DNA of 64,000 nucleotides. Origin: JBCCIM01 sp965263205 (GTDB lineage Bacteria; Bacteroidota; Rhodothermia; Rhodothermales; JAHQVL01). Position numbers and translations under genes: made by a program. The DNA lies in NCBI GenBank assembly GCA_965263205.1, contig CBDHHF010000035.1, positions 496,001-560,000 on the forward strand. Direction: 5' to 3'. This document shows positions 19,984 through 31,800 of the stretch, in pieces. Under the pieces are notes generated by a model that had not been told where the DNA came from, searched no databases, and saw only the letters and a list, made by a program, of their open reading frames with translations. Each line of letters starts with the position of its first letter. Position 1 is the first letter of the stretch.

Positions 19984-21435
19984 CTACATCCAATTAACGG
20001 ATATCAACTTGTCCAGCCAGGGAAACGATATTATGCCGACTCCCCAGGGCATTGACTCTAGAAACAAATCTTGGGCCTGTGTTTCGACCCGTATTTGCCA
20101 GCCTGTTCCATTAGTAGTGAGCCGGCCGAGACGATTTATCAATAGCGATCTAAGTCCTTCAACTTCCAACTTTCGTACACTATCCCAATGTCTCATTACA
20201 GATTGCAACATCACATCTGCTTCATCAAACATGAGCGTACTTGGTTGTAGAATAGCATCCAGCGGATCGTTAACTGGCCATCCACATATTATTTTATTTA
20301 ATACCAATTCGTATTCTGGGCACACCTCTGATCGTTCTCCATTGACCAGATATTGAAGCAAATAAATCGCTTGCTGGCAGGTATGACTATTGATAAATTG
20401 ATGCTCTTTTGTCAGCCCTACATTTTCGAAGAGATTAGGAAGAAAAGGATGGAGCAGCAGTAGGCCAGCATTATCAATGTAAATTCCCTCTTTAGTCTCC
20501 AGTTTTTTTTCTTCATGGTATGCTGCACGTTCAACGTTCATCTCACGGCTAGGCGCTTGCCTGGCACTAGTGGGCCCATCTTTTAGCAGCACAATGTTTT
20601 TGTAGAAAAGCTCATCGTGAAGCTCCTCTGAGGCCTCCATAGCCTGAAGTACTTCATTAGCCAGTTTAAACACCTCTTCTTCAACACTACGAGTGAAATT
20701 TACACGGTCATTGGATGCTGAAATTATCCATACAATCCACTTCTCCCACAACCGATCAATGAATAAAGGATACTTAGCTACAAACTGTCTCAACCCGTCA
20801 ACAGATCTCAAGTGTTTTTCGGGCGGACGTACCCACTGCTTTTTCGATTGTGGTACGAGTAACTTTGCAAAGTTCACATAATTCCTTTTTGGAATGCGGC
20901 TTAACAACCGCCTCAGTGCACCCGAGCTTCCAACAATTAAGTCACTCATTCTGGCTTTAAGAACTAGCTCAATCGTATCTCTTTGGACAATCTCCTCCCA
21001 AAAAACACCCACTAGTTTTTTGTCTCCCCACCAGGGGATGTATCCATGTTCAAGAAAAAAGAGAAAAACCTCTTCTTCGCGTGCAGAAAGTTGTATGCCG
21101 TGATATGCTAAAGCCTTGTCTTTTTTTTCTTGATCGTTTATTGTTTCCCAATGTCCAGCCAACTGCTTTTCTAGTGCACGTTCCACCTCAGCTAAAACCA
21201 GATCCACCCATTGAGTTTGCAGATTGTCCAACGTAATGTGGCCCAGGTCGATCGAAAGTTCTTCTAAGCGAATCCATTGGTTTGGATGGACCAGAGAAGA
21301 AAACAGCGTATCTAACCTGGGATGTAAAGCATCCTGGCAAAGCCGGCTAACACGCTCCTGCAATGGATGGATGCCCTTAGCACTCGTTAGTGTGAGCGAA
21401 ATCTCCTCTAGGTGAATTATGTGTGTTTGATTCAT
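19984..21435 (-). CDS. eCIS tape-measure protein (Afp14-like)
   Basis: 483 aa, intact. The N-terminal region (HIIHLEEISLTLTSAKG and LEELSIDLGHI) and the C-terminal region (IDNAGLLLLHPFLPNLFENV, LLQYLVNGE, PEYELVLNKIICGWP, HWDSVRKLEVEGLR and a final SFPWLDKLISVNWM) match the contractile-injection tape-measure family. These proteins set tube length. The middle third is more variable, as expected. It lies between the 1,422-aa protein (gap 105 bp) and the effector gene. The length is typical or slightly short. Confidence 0.87.
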   Translation of the reverse strand: MNQTHIIHLEEISLTLTSAKGIHPLQERVSRLCQDALHPRLDTLFSSLVHPNQWIRLEELSIDLGHITLDNLQTQWVDLVLAEVERALEKQLAGHWETINDQEKKDKALAYHGIQLSAREEEVFLFFLEHGYIPWWGDKKLVGVFWEEIVQRDTIELVLKARMSDLIVGSSGALRRLLSRIPKRNYVNFAKLLVPQSKKQWVRPPEKHLRSVDGLRQFVAKYPLFIDRLWEKWIVWIISASNDRVNFTRSVEEEVFKLANEVLQAMEASEELHDELFYKNIVLLKDGPTSARQAPSREMNVERAAYHEEKKLETKEGIYIDNAGLLLLHPFLPNLFENVGLTKEHQFINSHTCQQAIYLLQYLVNGERSEVCPEYELVLNKIICGWPVNDPLDAILQPSTLMFDEADVMLQSVMRHWDSVRKLEVEGLRSLLINRLGRLTTNGTGWQIRVETQAQDLFLESMPWGVGIISFPWLDKLISVNWM

Positions 21436-21540
21436 TTCAGAAATGGGAGCGTACTGGTATTTGTATTAACATTCCCTTAAATTGAGTACACTGAAGCCAG
21501 GGTATTCAAGGCGAGCCATGCTCAACGCGATTACTCTGGC

Positions 21541-24500
21541 TTATTTTATTTCAATGCCCTTTCCCGGCTTAGTTTTTGACACATGCAATGATGCTCGTAA
21601 TGCATTCGCACCCGAGTGCTTGACCATCTCTGGATCTACGTCTATGTTTTCTCCGACAACCCATATATCAAGATCGCTATTTCTCTTTTTGCCGGTAACC
21701 ATCTCCCTTAGCAAAGAGAGCTTTGGATCTGTCGAATCATCTACCCAAGTCCCCCTTACCCAACTCCCGGTCAAATACAGCCTTGCATCTGGATATTTTG
21801 CTTTAACACTATCCTTTATTTCACTTAGTTGAATTTGAACCTTTTCAGGTAAATCATTGAACTTTTCTATTTTTCTGTCAGCACCTATGGCATTCCAAAT
21901 TGCCTCTGCGCTACGCGTCGAAATCGGAGTACCACTAGTTGTTGCAAAATCGAGTACTATTTCTCGATTCGATGCAGCAGAAATTATTTCACTACTACTC
22001 GAAGCCAAATGTGCATGTAGACGTGCATAAGGACTTCTTCCTGACAGCGTAACCCCTTCGGCACAAAGGTCGTGCTCTTGTACGAGCTCAATGATAGAGC
22101 GATCAGAAAGCGGGTCATCTAATTCTCCCATAACAGAGTTATCCAAGGCCGGAATTGCGCTGTAGCGATGCCTTTCATATATCACTGTTCTGTCTTCCAA
22201 AAAGCGTTGGAACACTACCCGAAAGCTAGATTGTGCATAATGACTCAACATTAAATGTTGTCTATTATTCGGATTTACTTCAAAGTACAAGCCCTCAGGA
22301 TATTCTAAATTTAATTTATCAGCGATAAGTTGTAATACCTCTGTATTATTATCTTGGGCTTCTTCGATCTCTTCCCGTTTTATTACTATCTCTTTCGGCG
22401 CCCCGGCCTCATTCACAAAAATTTGTCCATCTAAGTCATAGTGAAGTATTCTAAAAATGTAATCGACATTACTTATGACTCCTACGATGAATTGAGTTGA
22501 ATCTGCCCAGACATACCCTACCGAGTCGACCTTTCCTTCATCAGGCAAGTCGCATGGCTTTTCACCATCACAGATGTTATAATTCGTCGTGTTTACCACG
22601 TCGTAGGCCGTACCCCGTACAGAACTACGCTGACCTATTGTTATCACCTCCTTGTAAGTTCCGCTCGAAGGAATGGTAATATATTCAAGCCTTGAAAGAA
22701 CGCCCCCTCCTCCAATGGTACTCACTCGGATATTCATGCTAAAATCCTGGCATGCATATCGTTTCACATTTAGGATACCGTCTAGATTTTGGCCGCCATG
22801 TATTGTTTCTATTTCAACTTCAAAGATATCGTGCTTGACTAGTTTGTTAATCTGTTCTGAGATATATCCCCCGACATCAAACGTATCAAACTCCGCAGGG
22901 CTTAACTGGGCAAAAGGTAACGGATCAAATACGTAAGGATTATCCTCTGTCGCAAAACTTACTCCATCAACCTGCAAGTTTGTAATCTGAAATTCTAGAA
23001 TGAAGAGTGGTGCTGTTGGGCCTGTATTGTTGGGATTTTCAAATAGTTGGAAAAAAAACAGTAAGGATCCCAAATATTCAGTCGCATATTGAATTTCTTC
23101 AACATCGCCGTCGCAAGGTTTATCGCATACCGGCTCAAAACATCCACAAGCATAGGGCAGAAAGAAATCTGCCACGACGGTACCTGGTGAAATTTCCTGA
23201 GCAACTGTTGTAGAGGTCAGCACACCAGGGCTAGTCTGTACAAAATCGATAAAAGATTCGGTTACTAGTTCAGCCTGGAAGTCAGAAACGCCGACTTGAC
23301 GGAGAGACTCAGAAAACTGATCTGGCGTTATTTCAACGGCAGGTTCTGTACCTGAAGGTGCACCTAAGGTAAATAATGACGCTGTAGGATTAGTTGAAAT
23401 TCCCCTTAAAAACGCCTCACGTCCTCTCTTAGGTTTTAAGAGTCGGCCATCCGACAGAATCAAATAAAATTCTTCAGTTGGCCCAATAAACACTGTTGTA
23501 ATAATCTCAGCATCGCCTAAAGTACCGGTTGTAAGGTCAAGCGTAAATTGACCTATATCCTTTACTACTCTATTATCAACAAACGACAACTCAAGGACGT
23601 ATGTGCCGGGGAAAATCCGTTGAAAAGAGAATAAATCAGTAGATCCTATTTGATTATGGGCGCTATTGGGACTTAAAGAAATATCGCCCGCCCTTTGGCC
23701 TTTAATCTTATTTGAAGTAATTCTCAAATCAGGCGGAGCTTTTCCAACTGAATGAAAAGAATAGATGAGTCCATGTGATTTAAGAGACGTACTTCGACTG
23801 GATGGCAATCCTCCAAAAACATCGACCTCATATTCACTCGGCTCACCAGTAATGCCAAGTTTAGGTACAATCAAGAGAAAATGCGTAAAGCCCTTCCTAG
23901 CGTTAACTTCTTGTAAAAGCACCTTGCCCCGAACAGCAGTTCTAAATTCCAAATCTCTCCCAACAGGAATGGTAAGGATTTCGATTTTTCGACTCGCGGT
24001 GAACTTTCCTAGAGACTCATTAATTGTAAATCCAATTTCTTCCTGATCGGTAAGGTTGACCACAAATAGGTTTCTTAGGTCGGGTTGCACGGGATCAGCT
24101 GGCGTTTCATCGGAAGGGCCTGATCCTTCGGCGCTTTCTCTTTTCTTCGACAAAATGACAAACGTGCCCCCTTCTGGTACTCCACCACGATGTTGGATAC
24201 CGGGATACTTTTCTAGAAAGCGCGTCCAATCTGGAGTATCTAACTCTAAACTCAGAATGTTAAAGGGAAGACGTCTTGAGCTTCTGATTCTATTTAAAAC
24301 AGGCAGTATAAGGTCTATTGAGACGCCAACATGCCCTTCAATTCGGAAAAAATCGTAAGGCTCTAGGTCGAATCCTAAAGGGTCAATAACAGCGGGTATG
24401 GAGCTGTAATTGGTAGCATCGTATCCGAGTGTTTGATCTTCCTTTCTGGCCCTTTGCTTTTGGGGATCCCAAACTTTATGAAGAGGAGCAACAGCATTAA

Positions 24501-25809
24501 ATGGGTAGTAGTACGGAATCGCCTTCTCTGATAGTTTATGCTTACCATGCCGGCTTGGTGTAATGCGGATGGACGATTCAACTTCACTTCCCGAAGGCGG
24601 ATCAGGCACTTTAAATCGTTGAAGGAGGTGTATTATTCTGCGAAATAACAAACGTACCTCGTCCTTAACCCCCGCATCTTCGTTGTGGATCGGTGCATGT
24701 TGGAAATAATGACGTAACGTTGACGGATCTTTGTCTTCCTCTACAAGCGCTTTTCCAAGCATTAAGTGCTTCGGGAAGGCATTTGTATCAGGGCAACAAA
24801 TAACAGAGAGCTCGAATATCCGATCACGAAATTCAGAGTAGCCACCAATCAAATCACACAAATAATCGAAATAATATTGGATACCGGCAGGATTGGAAAT
24901 ACCAAGACCTGTATACTGATCCTCTAAAGTCTGCCGGATATCTGTCGGCAATGGCCTGGTAGGGTCTGCGTAAATCGGTGCAAATATGTTAATAAGCTCA
25001 GTCAAGGCCGTGGCCAGACTAGAAACTGTGCGCTCTTTTACAGCACGGTATCGATCAGAAATTTGTTCAAAAGTAGCAAGCCCTGACGCAGGGACATCGA
25101 AGCGGGGCAAAAAAACGTCTGGCAGCATCAGATCTCCCCGCAAATGCTTTCGGATATCATCTTCGGTGTTAGAATCCGGTAGTCCTTCTGCCTTTTTTAT
25201 GATTTCAAGCAGGTCGCTGGTTTTGACGAGTAGCTTTCGAATGCGTCCTCTTGTTTCGCTCCCCAAATCGTCGCAATCATCTGCAATACAATTTTTGAGA
25301 TTAATCAGGGGAGATTCTAAAAACAGAAGTACAGACTTATCTGAAGCAAAGGTGCGATCTAGAACCTCAATACCCTGCGCTGCTACATCTTCGGCAGCAA
25401 ACTCATTTATATTTAGGAGTTCCCATAGATCATATTGTAGCTGGGTATCATTCGTTAATACAGAATAAAACGGTTCATAAAAACTTGTCTGTTCATCGTT
25501 GGTGGCAAGTGGATCGTGCAGTTTGTCCGGCAGGGCATAGGGTTTGTAATGAGTCAGTTGGCAATCTTCGATATGAATTAAATACCCCAGCGTAGTGATT
25601 CCACATCCACTAGAAATATTGATCTCGAAAGGATCTTGACCGAGAGGGGTAGTATCTAGCTGTAATCCGCAAACGATTCCAACTCCAATGAGATGCGTTC
25701 TCGTTAATCGGTTTTGTTGATCCAGGTAATTAAACAGCTCATTTAACTTGTCAGCTGTTAATACCTGATTACTTTCAAATACCGGGTATGTCAATGGTAA
25801 GGAAGTCAT
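21541..25809 (-). CDS. Large eCIS structural protein with nucleotidyltransferase-like C-terminus
   Basis: 1,422 aa, intact, in the Afp13 position. The N-terminus (VFESNQVLTADKLNELFNYL, RLTRTHLIGVGIVCGL) belongs to a conserved FCB eCIS family that I take to be a baseplate- or fibre-associated subunit. The middle is beta-rich with immunoglobulin-like stretches (about 600-850) and a cysteine-rich patch near 890 (ACGCFEPVCDKPCDGD). After about residue 1,290 the style changes. The segment LTGSWVRGTW (GS at 1348-1349) followed by RNSDLDIWVV (1378-1381) fits the nucleotidyltransferase pattern GS-RG...D-x-D, though the spacing between the two halves is unusually long (about 29 residues). This could be a toxin warhead fused to a structural part. 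It starts four bases after the stop of the preceding gene. Confidence 0.75.
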   Translation of the reverse strand: MTSLPLTYPVFESNQVLTADKLNELFNYLDQQNRLTRTHLIGVGIVCGLQLDTTPLGQDPFEINISSGCGITTLGYLIHIEDCQLTHYKPYALPDKLHDPLATNDEQTSFYEPFYSVLTNDTQLQYDLWELLNINEFAAEDVAAQGIEVLDRTFASDKSVLLFLESPLINLKNCIADDCDDLGSETRGRIRKLLVKTSDLLEIIKKAEGLPDSNTEDDIRKHLRGDLMLPDVFLPRFDVPASGLATFEQISDRYRAVKERTVSSLATALTELINIFAPIYADPTRPLPTDIRQTLEDQYTGLGISNPAGIQYYFDYLCDLIGGYSEFRDRIFELSVICCPDTNAFPKHLMLGKALVEEDKDPSTLRHYFQHAPIHNEDAGVKDEVRLLFRRIIHLLQRFKVPDPPSGSEVESSIRITPSRHGKHKLSEKAIPYYYPFNAVAPLHKVWDPQKQRARKEDQTLGYDATNYSSIPAVIDPLGFDLEPYDFFRIEGHVGVSIDLILPVLNRIRSSRRLPFNILSLELDTPDWTRFLEKYPGIQHRGGVPEGGTFVILSKKRESAEGSGPSDETPADPVQPDLRNLFVVNLTDQEEIGFTINESLGKFTASRKIEILTIPVGRDLEFRTAVRGKVLLQEVNARKGFTHFLLIVPKLGITGEPSEYEVDVFGGLPSSRSTSLKSHGLIYSFHSVGKAPPDLRITSNKIKGQRAGDISLSPNSAHNQIGSTDLFSFQRIFPGTYVLELSFVDNRVVKDIGQFTLDLTTGTLGDAEIITTVFIGPTEEFYLILSDGRLLKPKRGREAFLRGISTNPTASLFTLGAPSGTEPAVEITPDQFSESLRQVGVSDFQAELVTESFIDFVQTSPGVLTSTTVAQEISPGTVVADFFLPYACGCFEPVCDKPCDGDVEEIQYATEYLGSLLFFFQLFENPNNTGPTAPLFILEFQITNLQVDGVSFATEDNPYVFDPLPFAQLSPAEFDTFDVGGYISEQINKLVKHDIFEVEIETIHGGQNLDGILNVKRYACQDFSMNIRVSTIGGGGVLSRLEYITIPSSGTYKEVITIGQRSSVRGTAYDVVNTTNYNICDGEKPCDLPDEGKVDSVGYVWADSTQFIVGVISNVDYIFRILHYDLDGQIFVNEAGAPKEIVIKREEIEEAQDNNTEVLQLIADKLNLEYPEGLYFEVNPNNRQHLMLSHYAQSSFRVVFQRFLEDRTVIYERHRYSAIPALDNSVMGELDDPLSDRSIIELVQEHDLCAEGVTLSGRSPYARLHAHLASSSSEIISAASNREIVLDFATTSGTPISTRSAEAIWNAIGADRKIEKFNDLPEKVQIQLSEIKDSVKAKYPDARLYLTGSWVRGTWVDDSTDPKLSLLREMVTGKKRNSDLDIWVVGENIDVDPEMVKHSGANALRASLHVSKTKPGKGIEIK

Positions 25810-25813
25810 CGCA

Positions 25814-28800
25814 TTAAGGATTTAATTCACCAAGACTAGTCTGACCTAATCGAATGGGATTCGCATTGCCGCTCTCTTCACAATCGTGTAGGGTGGCAAT
25901 TGGATATACGGTCCTTAGTTGGCTGAGAATGTTGATAAAAGCATCCAATTTGTCGCTTATGAGCGCATCATCTTGAAAGTGTGGTAATGGCTGCTGAGCT
26001 TCCAACCATTCACAATATGCCGACTGAAACTCGCTCATCTGGTCTTCACTAATCCAGCAAAACTTTAACGCAATGTGGGCAGGTGCTTCGAGCCTGGCTG
26101 TACGTTCGAAGTAGCGTCTAAAGTTGGCATCTTTAAAACGAGGTGGCCATGCCGGCATGGCCAGGGTCAATTGGAAAGAGTAAGGATCCTCTTCGCCGCA
26201 CATTGCGCAGTCTTCGGGCAAACATACAGGAAGCAATGTATCAGTTTTTGACTTTGGCCGAAGCAAAAGATGCTCTACGAGAAAGATTGCCTCATCATCA
26301 AATTTCTCAATGAGGGCATCGATTTCGGCATCCCGCAAGGCAGCAGTGGCAAAATAATAGAATTGATGCGCAATGGGAGTACCGTCTTCGTCTAATAATC
26401 GGAAGTAGTGCTTGTTGGACGATTTGGTTTGGATTTTCTCGTAGTTATTTACATCAAGCGCCAATTGCCTGGCATGTTCAGCCGCGAGAAGCGCTCGTCT
26501 GCGAGAGCTATATGTTTCTAGACTTGTAAGTGCTATCCTTCGCTCATTAGTCACATCCAAAAAACGAAATCGATAGCGGGTTTCTGTGGTCGGTCCACTG
26601 TCCCCATCGGTCTCAGTTGACATTTCTACAACAGGGTCGATTTTAGTCTCAAGAAGCAGGATGGTCCGCTGTTCAACCGATTCAATGCCAAGCAATAGGG
26701 CCAACCTACGTTGGTAGCCAGAGATGTTTTCTGTATTCCAAACATCTGGTTCAAGCGTTCCGCTACCTCTTTCTTTTGTCTTCCTATAGTTAAAGGCTTT
26801 CCCTCTCCCAGCGCTAAGTTCAGGATAGCTCTTAAGGAAGTTCATTTTGTCCTGGATCAGCGCATTAGCCCCTTTTCGCTGACCTTGCAAATTGAAAAGA
26901 ACAAGTGCGTAGTCACTAAACTGCTCTCCAAAACGCCCGAGCAGGTGATCTAAAAAACGGTTTCGGCGATCCAGAAACGTTTGTTCAGGCTCTACCAGCA
27001 ACTGCCATGCTTTTTGAATGGAAGCAGAAGCTCCCGTGGGCCCACGTAAAACGTCCTCGATTTCAGCATCAACAGTGAATAATTCTTGGACATGTTTGAT
27101 ATCCTGAACGTATTGAGCGAAGTATGTTTGCTCAACGTCTGTGTGAAAAGAAAAGAGATCTTTGAATCGAGCAAGCTGGGATAAATAGTTTGCCAGCAGC
27201 TGATCAAAAAACAGCAAAAAGGCTTTCAGTTGTTTGGCCTGTGCCTGGCGAGGTAGAGAGGCACTATTTGGCAGGCCAAACTGCCCCACAGCATAAGTTG
27301 GTGGCAATTCGTTTTGTATAGAAGTGTAGTTGGCAAAGTCCCCATAGGCCCCCTTCGGAACAGAAAGATCATTCTCATGCCCAGTGAGCTTGTTACTATT
27401 GGACAAATTATCGAGAAAGGTCAAAGTGTCTCTGACTTCTTCCTGTCTGGGCAAAAAAGGAAGATCGTCCTTAAAAAACAGGAATCTTGACCGTTCCAGA
27501 CTTAAGGCTGGTCTATGTCCAGTTGAAACCGATAAACACCAGGGCACGTTTGAGAAGCCAGGAACCGGCACCCCATCATTATCAAATTTGGTCATCAGGA
27601 GATTTTTGACACCCAGCACACCGTCGATATCCATGATGATGCTTATAATATCAGAAGCGTAGATGTGCGAGCGAAGCTGTGCAGTTCGCAGTTCATCGTC
27701 ATCAATGAAGCCATGCTCTAATACTGGCCCGTTAAAAATGCTTTCTGCCGGCACATCATTGTCCAGCATTTCTTTTAGCGAATAGAATCGAATTTTGGGT
27801 TGTAAATAAGCCTCAATTTCCAAATAAACGCGGGCCAATATTTCTTCGATGTCCGCCTCTCGCACAACTTCAATGTCCACACAAATCGACACCTCCTCTA
27901 CATCTACTTTGCGAACCGTACGGATATCCTCACAAAGATTTCGATTGGCATGCAGTCGCTCCCAAATCCGATCAACAATAGCAGTAATCTCCCCCATTTT
28001 CCCTTGAAACTGGGCGATGAAGGAGGCTGAATCAATTCTTTCTATCAGCACCTGAAGTGCATCGCGAAAAGCCGGCTCATTTGGTGGGTTTTTATCCGGC
28101 GGATCAACAACAAACCAACGAGATGCAAACGTAAAACTTTCGTTCTGATCGTTTAAGCCTTTAAAGGTGATAGTAAGATCAATTTCCCAGATCTCTTGAT
28201 CGATTTGCCGAACCAGTTCGATGCGATCTACTCCGATTGCGAAGGTCGAAATTTTGGCTTCAATCCACCCTCTCGGAATACGCTCCCAGGTGGGCAGATT
28301 TACCCTGAACCTGGCACCAAACAACGGGCCTTCCCACACTACAAACTCTTGAAAATCGGCATTTAAATCTCCATAGGCATCACTTGTATCAAATTCCAAC
28401 AAGACATCGAACAACCCTCGCATAAGAACAGGATGTACTGTTTCATCTGGGGTTAGGAGATCCTCATCACATTTGGCGTAGAGTGGAATTTCCGGGCTTA
28501 TATTTTCTGTAAGGAGCCATGCGTTATTGACCCCTTCGATATTGTTTTCTGCATCTATATCAATTAACAGTTTGCGATAGTCGAGCTCTGTTAGTGGACA
28601 ATTGGTTAAAATTTCCCGCGCCGTAAAGAAATCAGGATTGGGCTGGCCATTAGCTTGGCTGACCAGGTCTTGAATTGAAAAGTCCGTGCGATATCCGAGG
28701 TCAACGATAGCATAACATAAGGCCTCAAGAATGGTGATGCCCGGATCGTGAATATTGTAATCGGTCCATAACTTATGACCCAGTTGCTCAATGTATCGTA

Positions 28801-28879
28801 GCCCATTCTCTTTCAACAGCTCGTAGTTCTGGCTGGGCAACAATGAGGGATCCTTTGTGATGACATATTCAAGTTCCAT
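25814..28879 (-). CDS. eCIS baseplate protein (Afp12-like)
   Basis: 1,021 aa, intact. The start MELEYVITKDPSLLPSQNYE and the segment LWTDYNIHDPGITILEALCY are characteristic of the large Afp12/Pvc12-type baseplate subunits. It follows the gpJ-like gene by three bases and precedes the 1,422-aa gene by four, so the three are translationally coupled. It should form part of the baseplate wedge together with the gpJ-like protein. No enzymatic motif is seen. Confidence 0.82.
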   Translation of the reverse strand: MELEYVITKDPSLLPSQNYELLKENGLRYIEQLGHKLWTDYNIHDPGITILEALCYAIVDLGYRTDFSIQDLVSQANGQPNPDFFTAREILTNCPLTELDYRKLLIDIDAENNIEGVNNAWLLTENISPEIPLYAKCDEDLLTPDETVHPVLMRGLFDVLLEFDTSDAYGDLNADFQEFVVWEGPLFGARFRVNLPTWERIPRGWIEAKISTFAIGVDRIELVRQIDQEIWEIDLTITFKGLNDQNESFTFASRWFVVDPPDKNPPNEPAFRDALQVLIERIDSASFIAQFQGKMGEITAIVDRIWERLHANRNLCEDIRTVRKVDVEEVSICVDIEVVREADIEEILARVYLEIEAYLQPKIRFYSLKEMLDNDVPAESIFNGPVLEHGFIDDDELRTAQLRSHIYASDIISIIMDIDGVLGVKNLLMTKFDNDGVPVPGFSNVPWCLSVSTGHRPALSLERSRFLFFKDDLPFLPRQEEVRDTLTFLDNLSNSNKLTGHENDLSVPKGAYGDFANYTSIQNELPPTYAVGQFGLPNSASLPRQAQAKQLKAFLLFFDQLLANYLSQLARFKDLFSFHTDVEQTYFAQYVQDIKHVQELFTVDAEIEDVLRGPTGASASIQKAWQLLVEPEQTFLDRRNRFLDHLLGRFGEQFSDYALVLFNLQGQRKGANALIQDKMNFLKSYPELSAGRGKAFNYRKTKERGSGTLEPDVWNTENISGYQRRLALLLGIESVEQRTILLLETKIDPVVEMSTETDGDSGPTTETRYRFRFLDVTNERRIALTSLETYSSRRRALLAAEHARQLALDVNNYEKIQTKSSNKHYFRLLDEDGTPIAHQFYYFATAALRDAEIDALIEKFDDEAIFLVEHLLLRPKSKTDTLLPVCLPEDCAMCGEEDPYSFQLTLAMPAWPPRFKDANFRRYFERTARLEAPAHIALKFCWISEDQMSEFQSAYCEWLEAQQPLPHFQDDALISDKLDAFINILSQLRTVYPIATLHDCEESGNANPIRLGQTSLGELNP

Positions 28880-28882
28880 GAA

Positions 28883-31800
28883 TCAACACCCCTCCGCATC
28901 CTTGATGTTATGTTGACCACTTGAGACCAGCACCGAGCGGGCGGTTGTTGCCACGGCTTCCTCGACTACATTTGAAATTGCATTGCCTTCTTCGGGAAAG
29001 TGAAGCAGCTTAAAGTCTGTCAGGAAGTCCACATAGGGACGTTCTTCTATAAAATCGATTATCGAAGATGCCCGCCAGCTACCGCCGAATGAGATGTCAA
29101 AACTTTCGCTAAAGGCCCACGGTGATAAAAACCGCAACAAGTCGTTGTTCAAAATCACCTTATAAGCGGCTGCATCGAATCCTTCATGAAACTTAACACT
29201 GAAGTCTGTCCTTACTTCTTCAAATCGTGCATTCGCAACATGTAACCGTACAAAACTTGAAACCCTTTGCTCGAGAAAAACGCGAATTTTAGCCAGCGTA
29301 TCCAGGGTTGTAAATGGTTTAAGTACGGGCTTCTCCGATACGGTATTTCGTCTCGCGATGGGGATGATCAAAACATGACCAGGTGCTCGCTCAGCGTAAA
29401 TCGAAGCACTACCATCCTCGCCTGCATCCAATTGTGCATGGCTGATGCATTTTACTCGATACACCTCCGGAAACGCTTGCAACACCAGTCGTTCATAATC
29501 CCAAATTGCAACTCCCCGGTCCTTGTGACGCAAGCGCTCGCTCACCCGCGTGTAGAACGAAACAGCCGCTTCTTTTCCTCTGCCACCAAACGAAGGATAT
29601 GGCTGGTCTAATTTCTTTATACCAGAAATTCGCCTTTGTAATTTTGAAATAGTTTTGGCGGGAAGTGGTGTATTTAGAAACTCTGGGTCGTTTCCTTGAT
29701 CTTTGAATTCGGCGAGCGCCGCTTGTGTATGTACCGCAACAAGCTCATTAACTGCCTCGCGTTCACGCGTAATCGAAGCTCTTAACCAGGTTAATCCAGA
29801 AGGGAGTAAGTTATGCTCGGTAGACGCATCGGCCGGCATGTCAAACCGAATAACCCCAGAACGAAGCAGTTGCCCCGTTGCGTCTACAACAGGATCTATC
29901 GAAAATTCTTTCCAATTATTATCAGAGAGATAGGACCATGTGATATGATCGTCTGGTTTGAGTACTAACGGATTTGCCGTTCCTTCTTCAGTTTGAAATA
30001 ACAAAGCCAATTTTTGGCGAGGTAAAAGATCCCGAATCCCGAAATAACATTCTGCTATTGTATCTTTTTGAGTGGACGGATCTGAAAATTGAGGTAGAAA
30101 CGATTCAGAATTCAAAAGAACAGCTTTATTTTCAGAGGCAAATCTTAGGACTTCCTCCGAATGGCAACAAATGAAAGAAAGCAATACCTGCATTATCCTC
30201 AGTCGTACTAGCCTCAGCTCTATAATCAATACTTATGGTATCAATTTCAGGGGAATACGGAGTTGATATATTTTCTGTTCGGTTTCCATCTGACTGATTT
30301 GCTTTATCTATAAGATCCTCTATCGCCAACTTTCTGTACAGCTCATGGCCAAAATTTTGCTGTAAAAGTAACCTGAAATAGCCATTACGCTCCCGTGCAT
30401 TGAAATTTTGGGTTTGTACAAAATCTGCTGGTATAACATCTCCACTCTCAAAAGGAATGACTAAGCTAATTTTCTCGGACCTTCCCATCGTGAGCAATAA
30501 ATAGTAGAAATAAAAAACAAAGATCCTCGTTAAGGCCTCCTGTTCATCCAGTCCAGCAAACTTAATTTCATCAGAGATCTCAGCATAAAAATTCTTAAGC
30601 GTCTCAGCTTTGTAATAAGAATCAGCATCGGAATTAAATAAATCATCAAATTCGAATAAAAATGAATTCTGATCTCTGCCTTTCCAAGTGCCTGAGATAA
30701 GGAATTCCACATGAACGAGTGGAATTTTGAGGGTATTGAGTACGAAATCCCTTGTTATATCGAAAAAACCTAAAGAATCACTTATTTCTCTAAAAAAAAG
30801 TCTATCTAATTGATTTTGTGCGCTCTTGGGTAAGCCTTTCCAGAGAATGTGTAATTCAGCGTTTTTGACTCGTTTTTGGAAAATTTCTTTACTACCAATG
30901 ATCAGACTATCCCCTGCCTCAGGCTCTAAACCAAATGGATAAAAAGGATTTGCAGGATCTTGAGGACCAAACTTATTCGTTATCGCAAGATCTTTTACTC
31001 CCTCTACTTCTACCCTTATATCAATGGACGTGAGTTTTAACGGCCGGAATATGCCATATAAATGAGCCTTTGCAAGGACAATTCTTGCCATAGGATGACG
31101 CGTTTCAAACGTGCCACCATGAATCAACGCATCGTAGGGCAAAACGGCTGGGTCATCAAAGGAAAGTTCTCCTTTGAATTCGAGCTTATAGGAAAGTGTT
31201 TGGGAGGGCTGTCCATTATTAATGAAAGTCGACGATGGGTCTTTGGTAGCTGAGATGTCCAGACTACCTAGAGCAAACCATCCCTCAGCGGTAGTCAATG
31301 CCAGTGAAAAAGCATTTTCCAACCCATTCTCTGGTATCGGAGCTATTTGGTTTACGGGCAGAATGATGTTCTTCAAACACTACCGTAATTTCGACGACGC
31401 GCCGGCCTTCCTTCAAAAATAGATGATTCGACGCAACGGCAAATCCAATTTCACCCGTATGTTCGACGCCAAGGGCAAATGGGTGCCAGGAGGGGACTTC
31501 ATCTTTTTCAAAAGCACCACCTTGTCCGTCTTTCGAGTTTGCGATGGATGCATAATACACGGCATCGTCAATCCGAACGGCTTGAATCTGTTCAACCTGC
31601 GCCTCATTTACGGAGATGTTTTCGGCCAATTCATAACTGACTGGGTGACCTTTTGCATCTTTGCCGGCCTTCAACAACACCTGACCTTTCTCCAGCGCAA
31701 CATCAGATTGATTGACCGTCGGCTCGAAGATCACGTGCACCTGATCTGCACTTGGACTTTTCTCTTTTAGCTGAAGCACCTCCCGGTAGTAAAAATCAAG

